The notes beneath the pieces were generated by a model. The model was not told the origin of the DNA. It did not search any database and was given only the letters and a program-made list of their open reading frames with translations. A stretch of DNA of 64,000 nt, from positions 1,364,001 through 1,428,000 of the forward strand of contig NZ_CP151634.1 in NCBI RefSeq assembly GCF_038397725.1, given 5' to 3'. This document shows, one piece after another, positions 51,129 through 61,001 of this stretch. Position 1 is the first letter of the stretch; each line of letters opens with the position of its first letter. This DNA is from Microbacterium sp. LWO13-1.2. Its GTDB lineage: Bacteria; Actinomycetota; Actinomycetes; Actinomycetales; Microbacteriaceae. Position numbers and translations under genes: made by a program.

Positions 51129-51806
51129 TCAGGCGGATGCGGCCTGACGCAGCCACCGCTCGATGCCGGCGATGTGCGCGGTGGCCAGCGACGTTGCGAG
51201 AGCGGGGTCGCGCTGTGCGATGGCATCTGCGATCGCGCGGTGCTCGGAGAGCGTGCGCTCGACAGCGCCTTCCTCGGTGAGACCGCGCCAGACGCGGGCG
51301 CGCACCGTCTGACTGCTGAGGTGATCGATGAGGCTCGAGAGGTACGCGTTGCCGGCCATGCGCACGATATCGCGGTGGAAACGGATGTCGTGCTCCACGA
51401 GCTCCTCGACGGTGACGGAGGCGTCGACCCCGCCGACCTCCCGTTCGAGCTCGGCGATCTCGTCACCGCTGCCCAGGGTGGCGGCGAGGCCGGTGGCCTG
51501 CGACTCCAGCATCCGTCGCACGGCGAAGATCTCCAGCATCGAGTCGTCGCCGTGCATGTCGACGACGAATGAGATGGCTTCGAGGAGCAGGTTCGGCTCG
51601 AGGCTCGTCACATAGGTTCCGTCGCCACGGCGCACATCGAGCACGCGAATGACCTCGAGCGCCTTCACCGCTTCGCGCATCGAGTTCCGGGACAGGCCGA
51701 GCCTCTCGGACAGCTCTTTCTCCGGCGGGAGCCGGTCGCCGGGGCCGAGCTCGCCGGACACGATCATCGCCTTGATCTTCTCGATCGCCTCGTCAGTCAC
51801 AGCCAT
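51129..51806 (-). CDS. GntR-family regulator, FCD (FadR) type
   Basis: I take the ATG at 51806 (225 residues; GAGGAT six bases upstream), with a possible start six codons earlier. The winged helix ([20 protein letters not shown], then [15 protein letters not shown]) is followed by an FCD domain ([20 protein letters not shown]). Divergent from a fuconolactonase-like gene with 47 bases between, it is most likely the regulator of that sugar-acid gene, which is usual for this family. Confidence 0.9.
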   Translation of the reverse strand: MAVTDEAIEKIKAMIVSGELGPGDRLPPEKELSERLGLSRNSMREAVKALEVIRVLDVRRGDGTYVTSLEPNLLLEAISFVVDMHGDDSMLEIFAVRRMLESQATGLAATLGSGDEIAELEREVGGVDASVTVEELVEHDIRFHRDIVRMAGNAYLSSLIDHLSSQTVRARVWRGLTEEGAVERTLSEHRAIADAIAQRDPALATSLATAHIAGIERWLRQAASA

Positions 51807-51853
51807 GGCGTCATCCTCGCACATTCATCGGATGTCTGGGGCAGGATGGAGCC

Positions 51854-52807
51854 ATGCGCGTCCTCGACTCACACCTGCACCTGTGGAGACCCGACCTTCT
51901 GGAGTACACCTGGCTGGAAGGGCCGCTCGCTTTCGAATTCGCGGCTCTCGAGTTGGAGCACGCCCGGATCGAGGGCGCCACCGAGGTGGGTGCCGTCTTC
52001 GTCCAGGCAGAATGCGTCGAAGCACAGTTCCTCGACGAGGTGCGCTGGGTGACGGGTCTTGCCCGTGAGGCCGGTGTGAAGGCCATCGTCGCCGGTGCGC
52101 GGCTCGACGAGGGTGCTTCGACGACGGCGCATCTCGAGGCGCTCGCGGAGTTCGGGCTGGTCGTCGGGGTACGCCACCTGTTGCAGGGGGAGCGCGACGG
52201 CCTCGCGGCGACACCCGCGTTCATCGCCGGTGCCCGCGCCCTCGCCGCGCGCGAGTGGACGTTCGACGCCTGTGTTCGAGCCGCGCAGCTGCCGGACATC
52301 ACGGCGCTCGCCGCGGCCGTGCCGGAACTGCGAGTGGTGCTCGACCATGTCGGCAAGCCCGCGGTGGGCATGGCATCCGCCCCGCTCGCGCCATCGGCCC
52401 AGTGGGTGTCGGACCTGACCGCTCTGGCGCAGCATCCGAATGTCTACTGCAAGCTGTCCGGGCTCCCTGGCGAGGCCGGCGGAGATTGGGATGCTGCGCA
52501 GGTCGCGCCCTTCCTGGACGCCGCCGCGGCGGCGTTCGGCCCGGAGCGGTTGATGTGGGGCAGCGACTGGCCGGTCTCGGTCATCGGGCCGGCCGAGCCC
52601 GGCGACCCGCACGCTCCGGCCGACGGTGCTCCGACGTATCAGCCGACCGCTCGCACCCGCTGGGCGCAGACGGTCGTAGCGTGGGCGACGAGTCGCGGCC
52701 ACGACGTCGATGCGATCCTGTGGGCCAATGCCGCACGCTTCTACGGCATCGACAGCGCGCCCCGCCGCGGCGGCATCCTGGGCTGGCTGCGCGGCGACCG
52801 GGGCTAG
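51854..52807 (+). CDS. Amidohydrolase family 2 lactonase, L-fuconolactonase-like
   Basis: A 317-residue TIM-barrel hydrolase. DSHLHLWRP gives the metal HxH, VLDHVGKP the third His, YCKLSGLPGE and RLMWGSDWPV the catalytic Asp. This pattern is that of COG3618 enzymes, which open L-fucono- or L-rhamnono-lactone. The same window has an SDR/FAH pair at its right edge that would act later in such a pathway. CAGGAT lies six bases before the ATG. The GntR regulator at 51129 is divergent. A hairpin follows. Confidence 0.87.
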   Translation: MRVLDSHLHLWRPDLLEYTWLEGPLAFEFAALELEHARIEGATEVGAVFVQAECVEAQFLDEVRWVTGLAREAGVKAIVAGARLDEGASTTAHLEALAEFGLVVGVRHLLQGERDGLAATPAFIAGARALAAREWTFDACVRAAQLPDITALAAAVPELRVVLDHVGKPAVGMASAPLAPSAQWVSDLTALAQHPNVYCKLSGLPGEAGGDWDAAQVAPFLDAAAAAFGPERLMWGSDWPVSVIGPAEPGDPHAPADGAPTYQPTARTRWAQTVVAWATSRGHDVDAILWANAARFYGIDSAPRRGGILGWLRGDRG

Positions 52808-52840
52808 CGCCCTGCAACCGTTCGGCCCCACGTCGTTCCC

Positions 52841-52889
52841 GTCGCAAAATGTCCCGGTATTCCTCGCGAATACCGGGACATTTCGCGAC
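52841..52889. terminator. GTCGC-capped hairpin, member 2
   Basis: A 22-base-pair stem from GTCGC to GCGAC with one A-C mismatch and a 5-base loop; the stem includes AAATGTCCCGGTATTC. It is between convergent genes. Confidence 0.75.
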
Positions 52890-52897
52890 CGGAAGGG

Positions 52898-54175
52898 TCA
52901 GGACGACCGGCGTAGCTTCCTGGTGATGAGTTCGAAGCACACGTGCCAGACGTACTCGAGGGGACCCCGAGGGAATGCTCGCAGCCAGAGCTCGGCGAAG
53001 AGGACGAGCAGCAGGGTGATCACGACGAACATCGCCAGTGTGCCGAGCACCGGGTCGATCAGACCGGAGAGTGGCGAGTTACCGATCACGTACTGTCCCA
53101 CGCGCCCGAGGATGTTCTGCAGCACATAGCAGGTGAGAGCCATCCGGCCGACCATCGAGAGTCGACGTCCGACGAATCCGATGGGGCGACGTTGATAGAA
53201 CTCGGCCATGAGCGCGAGCACGCCGAAGGCGACCATGGGTGCCGTGACGTATCTGCCGAAGTTGAAAGTGTCGCCGGTGACGAACGCGAGGAGGTCCAGT
53301 GGCAGGCCGACGCCGAAGCCGATCACCATGAGCCACTTCCTGAGCCGGGCTCCGCGGCTCTCGAAGATGCCGTTTCGGTACAGCACAGCCCCGAGGGTGA
53401 AGACGGCGAGACCAAGGGTGATGATCGTGCCGGCGTCGGTGCCGAGAGTGATGTCGGAGAACACCGTCAGGACGTTCTCGTGGACGGTCTGCCAGTAGGT
53501 GGGCCGGGCTTCGTACACGGGGAATTCGCCGGGAAGCACGATCCCCGGGAGGCTCACACCGCCTGGAGCGAAGATCCCGATCGTGAGGATGGCGAGGTGC
53601 GTTGCGAGCGCCGCCCCGATGAAGACCCACTGCCGCTTCTCCGGCAGCAGGAGGACGAATGCGACGATGAAGCCGACGATGGCGTACGCGCGCAGGACGT
53701 CGAACTGCACGACGAAGATGTAGTTCAAGGCGCCGTCGAGGAAGAGCAGGCCGGCTCGGATGGGGTACGTGCCTGGCCAGCGCAGGCCCCGCCGCAGGGC
53801 CGCTTGGCGTTGGATCTCGAGACCGATGCCGAACATGATGGTCAGCAGACCCAGGAACTTGCCATCCGGGATCCACCCCAGAAAATCCTGCCACCAGATG
53901 TCCACGGCGCGATCGCCGGTGAAAGCCACGAACAGCCAGATGTTGCTCGCCAGGGTGCCGATGATGGCGACTCCGCGGATCACGTCGAGCGAAGGAATGC
54001 GGCGCTGCGACCGAGCCGACTCGATCGGCCGTGAGCTCGTCGATCCTGTGTGATCGGCGGCGTCGGCTGCGGCTGACTCGGCAGGCGGCGTAGGCGGTGC
54101 GGGCGGCGTCGGTAGTTCGGGCGGAGAATGACGGCGGTGCGGGGTCAGCGGGGACGGTGAGACGAGATCGGTCAT
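52898..54175 (-). CDS. DUF418 (YeiB-like) membrane protein
   Basis: The ATG at 54175 gives 425 residues; a TTG four codons earlier is also open. A Pro/Ala-rich cytoplasmic arm of about 60 residues (LPTPPAPPTPPAES) is followed by about ten membrane helices. RIPSLDVIRGVAIIGTLASN and the C-terminal FPRGPLEYVWH are the DUF418 marks. The family is related to acyltransferases that act on the cell surface; substrate unknown. TTGACT lies six bases before the ATG. Confidence 0.87.
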   Translation of the reverse strand: MTDLVSPSPLTPHRRHSPPELPTPPAPPTPPAESAAADAADHTGSTSSRPIESARSQRRIPSLDVIRGVAIIGTLASNIWLFVAFTGDRAVDIWWQDFLGWIPDGKFLGLLTIMFGIGLEIQRQAALRRGLRWPGTYPIRAGLLFLDGALNYIFVVQFDVLRAYAIVGFIVAFVLLLPEKRQWVFIGAALATHLAILTIGIFAPGGVSLPGIVLPGEFPVYEARPTYWQTVHENVLTVFSDITLGTDAGTIITLGLAVFTLGAVLYRNGIFESRGARLRKWLMVIGFGVGLPLDLLAFVTGDTFNFGRYVTAPMVAFGVLALMAEFYQRRPIGFVGRRLSMVGRMALTCYVLQNILGRVGQYVIGNSPLSGLIDPVLGTLAMFVVITLLLVLFAELWLRAFPRGPLEYVWHVCFELITRKLRRSS

Positions 54176-54237
54176 CGACCCAGTCAATGCGTCGAGCTGT
54201 TGTGGTCTCGTATGCAGATCTCGATACGCGGACGATA

Positions 54238-54293
54238 GCCGGTCGCAGCGGGAGGCATCGATCCGGATGGGATCGATGCCTCCCGCGACCGGC
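54238..54293 (-). terminator. GTCGC-capped hairpin, member 3
   Basis: CGGGAGGCATCGATCC pairs perfectly with GGATCGATGCCTCCCG (5-base loop), prolonged by GCCGGTCGC/GCGACCGGC after a 3-base bulge. It follows the glycosidase gene by 20 bases on the minus strand. Confidence 0.8.
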
Positions 54294-54313
54294 GGTGGCT
54301 CGGGCGGCGCCCG

Positions 54314-56926
54314 TCAGCCGATCGGACGAGCGTCGAACGCCACGTATTCGATCGTGTGGGTCTCGGGCTGTCCGGAGCCGAGCGCATGCGTGCGGACGGT
54401 CGCCGCTCCTGCGGGAATCGTCAGCCCGTCGGCGACGAACGTGCGCGTCTGGGTCTCGCCAGGGGCGAGGCGCTTGATCCGATCCGATCCGAGCGTCGTC
54501 TCGATGCGCACGTCGGTGTCGCGGTCACCCGCACCCTGCACCGTCACGGTGAGGGCGGCTCTGCCGTCGGTTCGCGTGGCTTGGACGGACACCGCGCCCG
54601 AGGTCGCCACCGGCCCGGCGTCGAGGCCGTCGAGGAGCAGCCCTCGGTAGATCCGAGGCGCACCGTCGAGGTTGAGCTGCACCTGCCCGCCCGACGAGGC
54701 CAGTGCGCTCGTTCGGCCGAAGGAGTCCGTCTCTGTGACCGTCGCCGTGGCCGGGAGCGTCACCTGGGTCTTCGTCGACCAACCGTCCTGCCAGATCTCC
54801 GGCGCGGGGAAGCGCCAGTCCGTGCGGGCACCGGCGGTGTTGAGCAGGTATCCGTCGCTGCGGTTCCAGAGCACGGCGAGCGGGCCCTCCGGCGTGGTGA
54901 AGAGCAGGCCGTGGGTGGTTCCGTCATCGAGGTGCACCCAGCGGACGAACTCGGCCTGATCGAACGCGCGGGCTGCCGTCGCATAGGCCAGGAGCGACGG
55001 CTTGGGCCCGAGGTCTCGATTCACCAGCCCGAAGTGGTACTCCGTGTCCTCGGGGTCGGCGCCCATCGGGCTGATCGTGTACGAATCGAAGAACTGATAC
55101 CAGCACACGGCCCGCACACCCTCGGCCTTGGCGAGAGCGAGCGAGAGCAGCACGTTCTCGGCGGCGTGCCGATAGGTGTCGTTCCACCACGCGTTGGGCC
55201 GGGTGCAGGCATAGGCCTCGGTGAGCCAGATCTCCTTCTCGCCGTACTCGGACATCATCTCCTTCAGCTGGCGAAGGCCACCGAGGAAGTTCCAGTACGT
55301 TCCGGTGGCCCCGGGACTCCATTCGCCGCCGTCTCCGTCCGGGACGAAGTCGGGAGTGAAGTTCCCACGCCCGGGGTGGAAGGCCACGCCGTCGACGAGA
55401 TCCCACCCGCCGGCAGCGTGGAACTCCTCGAACCATGGACGATCCATTCCCGCGAGTCCGTTGTTCATGATCCGGAAGTCGGCGCCCTGGGCGGCGCGCG
55501 CCGCGTGCACCGGCTTGAGCACGCGCTCCACGTATGCCGGGGCGGCATCGCCGGTATTGAACGGACGGTTGAGCTCGTTGCCCACCTCGAACCAGGTTGC
55601 CCCTGCTGCGATGGCCGTGGCCGTGCTGGACCCGGCCCAGGTGACCAGAGCGGCATCGGTCGCCGTGAGGTCGGGCTGCAGTTCGAGGTTGTGATCCATC
55701 CCTCGAGCGTCGTACGCCGATGGCGGCAGCCCCGGCCCGCCGTCGTAGGCGATCCGGATCCACTGGATGCCGATCTTCTGCCAGAGGTCGAGGGTCGCCT
55801 GCTCGCCGGCGTTCAGCAGCCACGGGTAGTTCGCGATCCCGAACATGCTGGCCGAACCCGCGGTGTAGCCGAACGGGGTCAGCGCGGCGAGTGTGGTGCG
55901 CGCGAATGCGCTGTCGCTCGTCGTCGTGGCGGTCGCCTCGAGCAGCACCATCCCCTCCGCTTCCAGAGGGACCGTGATCGCCGCATCCGCCGTGGACAGA
56001 GCGGGGATCGTGATCGATTGCGTGCCGGAGGTGACGACGACCCCGTTGTCGTCACGCGCCCACCAGTCCAGCGCGAAGGTGTCGTCGACCGCGTGGGCAT
56101 TGGTCACCGTGACCGTCGCCGTCACGTCGCCCGCCGCATCCCACACGTTGTACGGCCGCTGCGTGGAGAGCTCGATGCCCACTCCGTCTCCGCGCCCGAT
56201 GGCGGCACCCGAGGCAGGACGTGCATCGGTGAGGATCAGGCTCGCGCGGGTCACGGCGGTCGTGGCATCCACCGAGCTGCCGGGGGCGTGCACCCAGGTG
56301 GATGTGGTCCAGGCCTTGCGAGACGAGTCCAGCAGCAGTAGCCCGTGGCCGGCGGCCCACGCGGACCGGTAGACGACGCCCGTCGGAACCTCGTAGGGGA
56401 CGCCGCCCGCGCCGTCGCGCTGCCACTCCGACGTCGGGATGTACTCGTCGGCGGCAGTGGGCAGGTTGATCGCCCTGCTGAACATGAAGCCGGCCGGGTT
56501 GAGGGTCGTCGATCCCGACACCGTCCATTCGACGTGCATCTGCGCGGTCTGCACGCGGATGACGGCAGACACGGTCTGCCCGCCCGCCGCGACAGGCATC
56601 GTGTAGTCCATCCGGATCGCCTGCTCACCGCCGACTGTCACCAGGGACGGCGTGCCGCCGGTGGAGGTCTGGATGCCGTGGACGGTGTCCTTCGTCTGGA
56701 AGCGGGAGCCCGCCATCAGCAGCGTTCCGGTCGCGTTGTGCACGGCGATGCGCCCGCCGACGGATGCCACGACACGGATGCCGGTGGCCGTGAGCGTGAC
56801 GTCGGTTCCCGCGGCTGAAGCGGTGACGGTGCTCGGAGGTAGCGCGATCAGGGCGCCCGCGAGCAGACCGGCGCCGAGGAAGTGCCGACGGGACAGCGTG
56901 AGGTGCAGGGGATCGGGGGACATCAT
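54314..56926 (-). CDS. Tat-exported clan GH-A-like glycoside hydrolase
   Basis: The ATG at 56926 (AAAGGAC directly before) gives 870 residues. A twin-arginine signal (SRRHFLGAGLLAGALIALP) ends near residue 38. Residues 40-350 are beta-sandwich-like. A barrel follows from about 355 with WFEVGNELNRPF (E451, acid/base) and EIWLTEAYACTRP (E570, nucleophile), the two Glu of clan GH-A. A C-terminal beta domain ends the protein. It probably cuts a plant or microbial glycan outside the cell. I cannot assign a GH family. It is divergent from lacI and shares its operators, so its product is probably taken in by the ABC system at 59.7-62.8 kb. Confidence 0.82.
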   Translation of the reverse strand: MMSPDPLHLTLSRRHFLGAGLLAGALIALPPSTVTASAAGTDVTLTATGIRVVASVGGRIAVHNATGTLLMAGSRFQTKDTVHGIQTSTGGTPSLVTVGGEQAIRMDYTMPVAAGGQTVSAVIRVQTAQMHVEWTVSGSTTLNPAGFMFSRAINLPTAADEYIPTSEWQRDGAGGVPYEVPTGVVYRSAWAAGHGLLLLDSSRKAWTTSTWVHAPGSSVDATTAVTRASLILTDARPASGAAIGRGDGVGIELSTQRPYNVWDAAGDVTATVTVTNAHAVDDTFALDWWARDDNGVVVTSGTQSITIPALSTADAAITVPLEAEGMVLLEATATTTSDSAFARTTLAALTPFGYTAGSASMFGIANYPWLLNAGEQATLDLWQKIGIQWIRIAYDGGPGLPPSAYDARGMDHNLELQPDLTATDAALVTWAGSSTATAIAAGATWFEVGNELNRPFNTGDAAPAYVERVLKPVHAARAAQGADFRIMNNGLAGMDRPWFEEFHAAGGWDLVDGVAFHPGRGNFTPDFVPDGDGGEWSPGATGTYWNFLGGLRQLKEMMSEYGEKEIWLTEAYACTRPNAWWNDTYRHAAENVLLSLALAKAEGVRAVCWYQFFDSYTISPMGADPEDTEYHFGLVNRDLGPKPSLLAYATAARAFDQAEFVRWVHLDDGTTHGLLFTTPEGPLAVLWNRSDGYLLNTAGARTDWRFPAPEIWQDGWSTKTQVTLPATATVTETDSFGRTSALASSGGQVQLNLDGAPRIYRGLLLDGLDAGPVATSGAVSVQATRTDGRAALTVTVQGAGDRDTDVRIETTLGSDRIKRLAPGETQTRTFVADGLTIPAGAATVRTHALGSGQPETHTIEYVAFDARPIG

Positions 56927-56940
56927 TGTCCTTTCCATGA

Positions 56941-56955
56941 TGATAGGGATTATCA
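56941..56955. promoter_or_regulatory. LacI operator candidate 1
   Basis: TGATAGGGATTATCA, which on the minus strand reads TGATAATCC-CTATCA. It stands 14 bases before the glycosidase ATG. Confidence 0.65.
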
Positions 56956-56993
56956 AGGAACTATGCACCGAGTAACGATTCCAGCACAAGAGT

Positions 56994-57021
56994 TTGACAA
57001 GGATCCGATCCGGTCTGTTAT
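56994..57021 (+). promoter_or_regulatory. Promoter of the LacI operon
   Basis: TTGACA (56994-56999) and TGTTAT (57016-57021) are 16 bases apart, the best sigma-70-type promoter in the window, and it lies just before operator 2. Confidence 0.65.
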
Positions 57022-57036
57022 GGTCATCTTCGAGTT

Positions 57037-57056
57037 CTGATAATCCGAACTATCAG
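57037..57056. promoter_or_regulatory. LacI operator candidate 2
   Basis: CTGATAATCC-GAA-CTATCAG, the same half-sites as operator 1 with three extra bases in the middle. It covers the start point of transcription of the operon. Confidence 0.65.
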
Positions 57057-57079
57057 GAGAGCTCGATCAGGAGAGGTCA

Positions 57080-58117
57080 ATGACGACGAACAAGAATGGG
57101 CGCATCACCCAGCGCGAGATCGCGAAGATCGCCGGGGTGAGCCAGGCGACCGTGTCGATGGTGCTCAACGACAAGGACTACTCCAACGTCCGCATCCCCG
57201 AGGCCACTCGTGAGCGGGTGCTGCGAGCGATCGAGCAGACGACCTACGTCGTCGACCCCGCAGCGCGTCGCCTCGCCGGACTCGACAACAAGATCCTCGG
57301 CATCTTCACCTACGAGCCGGCACTGTCGGCCGAGAGCATGGACTTCTACGGTCCGCTCCTCAACGGCATCGAACGCGCCGCTGAACGGCTCAGCTGCGAT
57401 CTCCTCTTCTTCACGGCTTCTCCGCTCGTCGACGGCTCGCGCAGCCTGTTCCACAAGAACACCCGGTTCCGCCTCGCCGACGGTTGCCTGCTCCTCGGGC
57501 AGCAGATGAATGGCGCAGAACTCGCACGACTGGTCGCCGAGGGTTTCCCGTTCGTCGCCGTCGGACGTCGGGATGAGCCGGATGTGCCGTACGTCGGAAT
57601 CGACTACCTGTCGCTCACCGGCGAGATCATCCGCCGCCTCGCGGCTCTCGGTCACGAGCGCGCGGTCTACCTCCACCACGGCACGGTCGCCCCCGCCGCA
57701 GCCGACCGCCGTTCCGGAATCGCCCAGGCGGCCTCAGGGCTGCGCATCGCGGTCACCTCGATCGATGTGACCGGCCTCGATCGCGCGGCGATCGCTCGTC
57801 GCGTACTCGAGCTGGACTCCACCGCCGTGATCGCCGAGGACGCGTTCCTCGCCGAGTCCGCAGCGTCCGCGCTCGCCGCAGAGGCGCCGGATGCCGCCCT
57901 CAGCTACGTCGCGCTCGCCGACGTCGCCGGTCACGCCATCGACGGCGCACCGCTCAGCGGATTCGATCTGCGCCGCGAGGCCGTCGCGTCGCGGGCGCTG
58001 TCGCTGCTCCAGGACATCATCCTCACCGACGTGGCCGAACGCGGTGACCTGCAGAAGCAGGTGCTGTTGACCGGCGAGATCGTCGACGGCGCGACCCTTC
58101 ACGCGGTGAGTCGATGA
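57080..58117 (+). CDS. LacI-family transcriptional regulator
   Basis: 345 residues. The helix-turn-helix is ITQREIAKIAGVSQATVSMVL (about 9-29) with the hinge PAARRLAGLDN, where the canonical Leu-Ala pair of the hinge helix is present. The periplasmic-binding-like domain follows (ILGIFTYEP to the end). It probably binds a sugar released by the glycosidase and controls both directions through the two TGATAATCC/CTATCA sites. AGGAGAGG precedes the ATG. Its stop overlaps the FAD gene, so it is the first gene of a five-gene operon. Confidence 0.92.
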   Translation: MTTNKNGRITQREIAKIAGVSQATVSMVLNDKDYSNVRIPEATRERVLRAIEQTTYVVDPAARRLAGLDNKILGIFTYEPALSAESMDFYGPLLNGIERAAERLSCDLLFFTASPLVDGSRSLFHKNTRFRLADGCLLLGQQMNGAELARLVAEGFPFVAVGRRDEPDVPYVGIDYLSLTGEIIRRLAALGHERAVYLHHGTVAPAAADRRSGIAQAASGLRIAVTSIDVTGLDRAAIARRVLELDSTAVIAEDAFLAESAASALAAEAPDAALSYVALADVAGHAIDGAPLSGFDLRREAVASRALSLLQDIILTDVAERGDLQKQVLLTGEIVDGATLHAVSR

Positions 58118-59712
58118 CGTCGTTGCAGACCGACGTTCTCATCGTCGGCGGAGGACTCGGCGGGGTCGCGGCTGCGCTGGCCGCGCTCCGGCGGGGTCGC
58201 CAGGTGATCCTCACCGAGCAGTACCCCTGGCTCGGAGGGCAGCTGACCTCGCAGATCGTTCCGCCTGACGAGTCGTACTGGGTCGAGCAGTTCGGGATCA
58301 CCGCGTCCTATCGCGCGCTCCGCGACGGCATCCGCGACTACTACCGCCAGAACTATCCGCTCACCGAGCGCGCTCGTTCGACGAAGGAGCTGAACCCCGG
58401 ACTCGGTCGGGTCAGTCGGCTGTGCCACGAGCCGCGCGTCGCGGTCGCAGTGCTCGATGCGTTGCTCGCGCCCTACCGTGCCAGCGGGCTGCTCACCGTT
58501 CTGCAGCCGGCGCTGCCTGTCGCGGCGACCGTCGATGGCGACCTCGTGACGTCGGTCCTTGTCGAGCACGACGGGCAGCGGCGCGAGATCACCGCGTCCT
58601 TCGTCCTCGACGCCACCGAAACCGGTGATCTCCTCCCTCTCGTCAATGCCGAGTACGTCGTCGGCGCCGAATCTCGCGCCGAGACAGGGGAGCCGAACGC
58701 CGCCGAGGTGTCCGACCCGCAGAACGTGCAGGCGATCACCTGGTGCTTCGCGTTCGACCACGAGGAGGGCGCCGATCACACGATCGAGCGACCTGCGGAG
58801 TACGACCGTTTTCGGGCGGCCCATCCGGAGTTCTGGGGCGCCCCGCTGCTCTCGTTCACCGCACCGGATCCGCGCACGTTGGAACCCGTGACGCGCACCA
58901 TGAACGTCAACCCGCCGATCGTCGAGCGCGGAGCATCCGATCAGAGAACCGACGCGGGAGACCGAGACCTCTGGGAGTTCCGTCGCATTCTCGCCCGTGA
59001 GAACTTCGTCCCCGGTTTCCTCGACAGCGACGTGGTCGTGGCCAACTGGCCGATGCTCGACTACCTCGACGGCTCTGTCATCGACACCGCGGATGCCGCG
59101 GACCACCTGGCCGGCGCCAAGGAACTCGCGCGGTCGTACGTGTACTGGCTGCAGACCGAGGCTCCGCGACCCGACGGCGGCTTCGGTTTTCCGGGGCTCC
59201 GCCTGCGGGGAGACGTCGCCGGTACCGAAGACGGATTCGCTCAGGCGCCCTACATCCGTGAGTCACGGCGGATCGTCGCACGACGCACGGTCGTTGAGCA
59301 GGACATCTCGGTGGCGCTCCGCGGACACGGCGGGCCCGCGACCTTCGACGACTCCGTCGGCGTCGGCATGTACCGGATCGACATCCACCCCTCCACAGGT
59401 GGTGACAACTACATCGATGTCGAGTGCGCGCCGTTCGAGATCCCCCTGGGCGCGCTCGTTCCCGTGCGGCTGCGCAACTTCCTGCCGGCGGCGAAGAACA
59501 TCGGCACCACCCACATCACGAACGGCGCCTATCGCCTGCACCCCGTCGAGTGGAACATCGGCGAGTCGGCCGGCGAGCTCGCTGCCTTCTGTCTGGAAGG
59601 CGCGCTCGATCCCGGCGCCGTTCTGGCGGACCGGGCACTCGTCATCGCTTTCCAGGCCCGCCTCGTCGAGGCGGGCATCGAGATCCACTGGCCCGAGATC
59701 ATCGGCTACTAG
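58114..59712 (+). CDS. FAD-dependent oxidoreductase (FAD_oxidored type)
   Basis: 532 residues with the N-terminal FAD motif VLIVGGGLGGVAAALAALRR, the E-Q-Y-P-W-L-G-G-Q-L-T loop typical of the PF12831 family and LDATETGDLLPLVNAEYVVG. A late NIGTTHITNGAYRLHPVEW is another FAD contact. Members lie beside glycan-degradation genes and are named xanthan-lyase-like, but no clear reaction is proven. The ATG overlaps the lacI stop. Lacking a signal peptide, it would oxidise the imported sugar or a glycoside inside the cell. Confidence 0.88.
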   Translation: MTSLQTDVLIVGGGLGGVAAALAALRRGRQVILTEQYPWLGGQLTSQIVPPDESYWVEQFGITASYRALRDGIRDYYRQNYPLTERARSTKELNPGLGRVSRLCHEPRVAVAVLDALLAPYRASGLLTVLQPALPVAATVDGDLVTSVLVEHDGQRREITASFVLDATETGDLLPLVNAEYVVGAESRAETGEPNAAEVSDPQNVQAITWCFAFDHEEGADHTIERPAEYDRFRAAHPEFWGAPLLSFTAPDPRTLEPVTRTMNVNPPIVERGASDQRTDAGDRDLWEFRRILARENFVPGFLDSDVVVANWPMLDYLDGSVIDTADAADHLAGAKELARSYVYWLQTEAPRPDGGFGFPGLRLRGDVAGTEDGFAQAPYIRESRRIVARRTVVEQDISVALRGHGGPATFDDSVGVGMYRIDIHPSTGGDNYIDVECAPFEIPLGALVPVRLRNFLPAAKNIGTTHITNGAYRLHPVEWNIGESAGELAAFCLEGALDPGAVLADRALVIAFQARLVEAGIEIHWPEIIGY

Positions 59713-59726
59713 AGAAGAGAAGGAAG

Positions 59727-61001
59727 ATGTCAACAGCAAAGAAGCTGGGTGCGGCGACCGCAATCGCCGCGTTGGGCCTGGCACTGGCGGGATGCGGGGC
59801 AGCCGCGCCGACTCCCGTCGAGACCACTGCCGCCCCGGGAAGCGTGGACCTGCGCATGTCGGTGTGGACGTCGAACGAGGATCAGCTCGCACTCTTCGAT
59901 GAGATCGCCGAGGCATACAAGGCGGACCACCCGGAGATCGGCGAGATCACGTACGAATCGCTGCCCTTCGCCGATTACAACACCACCCTCACGACGCAGA
60001 TCGCCGGCGGCAACGCGCCGGATCTGGCCTGGATGGGTGACCTGTCTCGCGACCTCATCGAGGCGGACGCCCTCGTGCCGCTGACCGATGCTCTGAAGGC
60101 CACCAAGGGCTGGAACTACGACGATCTCGTCGGCAGCGTCACCGCGGAGTTCGCGGTCGACGATGAGCTGTACGCCTACCCGTTCTCGAACTCGCCCTTC
60201 GCCCTCTACGTCAACAAGGATCTCCTCGGACAGGCCGGAGCCGCCATCGACGGCGACGTCACGTGGGAGAAGATCAGCGAACTCGGCGCCACCGTGCACC
60301 AGGCCACCGGCAAGGCCGGTTTCGTCATCCGCGACTTCGACTACGCGAACTGGGGCCAGCTCGCGACGGTGTGGACCGGCTGGGGTGCCAGCGCCTGGAG
60401 CGCGGATGGCAAGACCTGCACCTTCGACAGTCCGGAGATGGTGGACGCCTTCACGTTCCTGCACGACGCGGCCTTCGTCGATCAGTCGATGCCAGGGCCG
60501 GGGACCACCGCGGACTTCTTCGCCGGCGACGCAGCCTTCACTGTCGCCCAGGTGTCGCGCGCGGCGCTGCTCGATGGATCCTTCGCGTACGACGTGATCC
60601 CGCTGCCGAACGGGCCCGAGGGCGAATACTCCGTCATCGGTCAGGCCGGTGTGGGCGTGCTCGCCACGAGCCCGCACGTGCAGGAGGCGACAGACTTCCT
60701 CGCATTCCTCACGAACCCGGAGAACGCGGAGAAGCTCGCCGCGTACTTCCCGCCGCCCCGTGAGTCGCTGCTGACCGGTGAGCAGCTCGCCGCGAACAAC
60801 CCGAAGCTCACGGCCGACCAGCTCGAGAGCGTCGTCATCGACCAGCTGCCCGACGCGGTGACGCTGCCCAACCACACGGGACCCGCGGAGATCAAGGCTG
60901 CGGGCAAGACCGCTCTGGATGCGATGTGGGCGGCGGATGCCGACGTCGAGGCCGTGCTCGCTGCGACCTGCGAAGCCATCGAGCCGCTGCTGTCGAAGTG
61001 A
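59727..61001 (+). CDS. Sugar ABC transporter substrate-binding lipoprotein
   Basis: The ATG at 59727 has GAAGGAAG in front and gives 424 residues; the longer frame is a shadow of the FAD gene. Lipobox LALAGC (C23). The binding fold follows: QLALFDEIAEAYKADHPEIG, QIAGGNAPDLAWMGDLSRDL, FSNSPFALYVNKDLL and GVGVLATSPHVQEATDFLAF. It catches a sugar outside the membrane. The ligand is probably what the Tat glycosidase sets free. Confidence 0.93.
   Translation: MSTAKKLGAATAIAALGLALAGCGAAAPTPVETTAAPGSVDLRMSVWTSNEDQLALFDEIAEAYKADHPEIGEITYESLPFADYNTTLTTQIAGGNAPDLAWMGDLSRDLIEADALVPLTDALKATKGWNYDDLVGSVTAEFAVDDELYAYPFSNSPFALYVNKDLLGQAGAAIDGDVTWEKISELGATVHQATGKAGFVIRDFDYANWGQLATVWTGWGASAWSADGKTCTFDSPEMVDAFTFLHDAAFVDQSMPGPGTTADFFAGDAAFTVAQVSRAALLDGSFAYDVIPLPNGPEGEYSVIGQAGVGVLATSPHVQEATDFLAFLTNPENAEKLAAYFPPPRESLLTGEQLAANNPKLTADQLESVVIDQLPDAVTLPNHTGPAEIKAAGKTALDAMWAADADVEAVLAATCEAIEPLLSK

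Noticed and set aside
54356..56341. 661-residue plus-strand frame across the glycosidase gene
   Set aside because: Antisense shadow; low-complexity Arg/Gly/Glu content; the minus-strand protein has a Tat signal and GH-A motifs.
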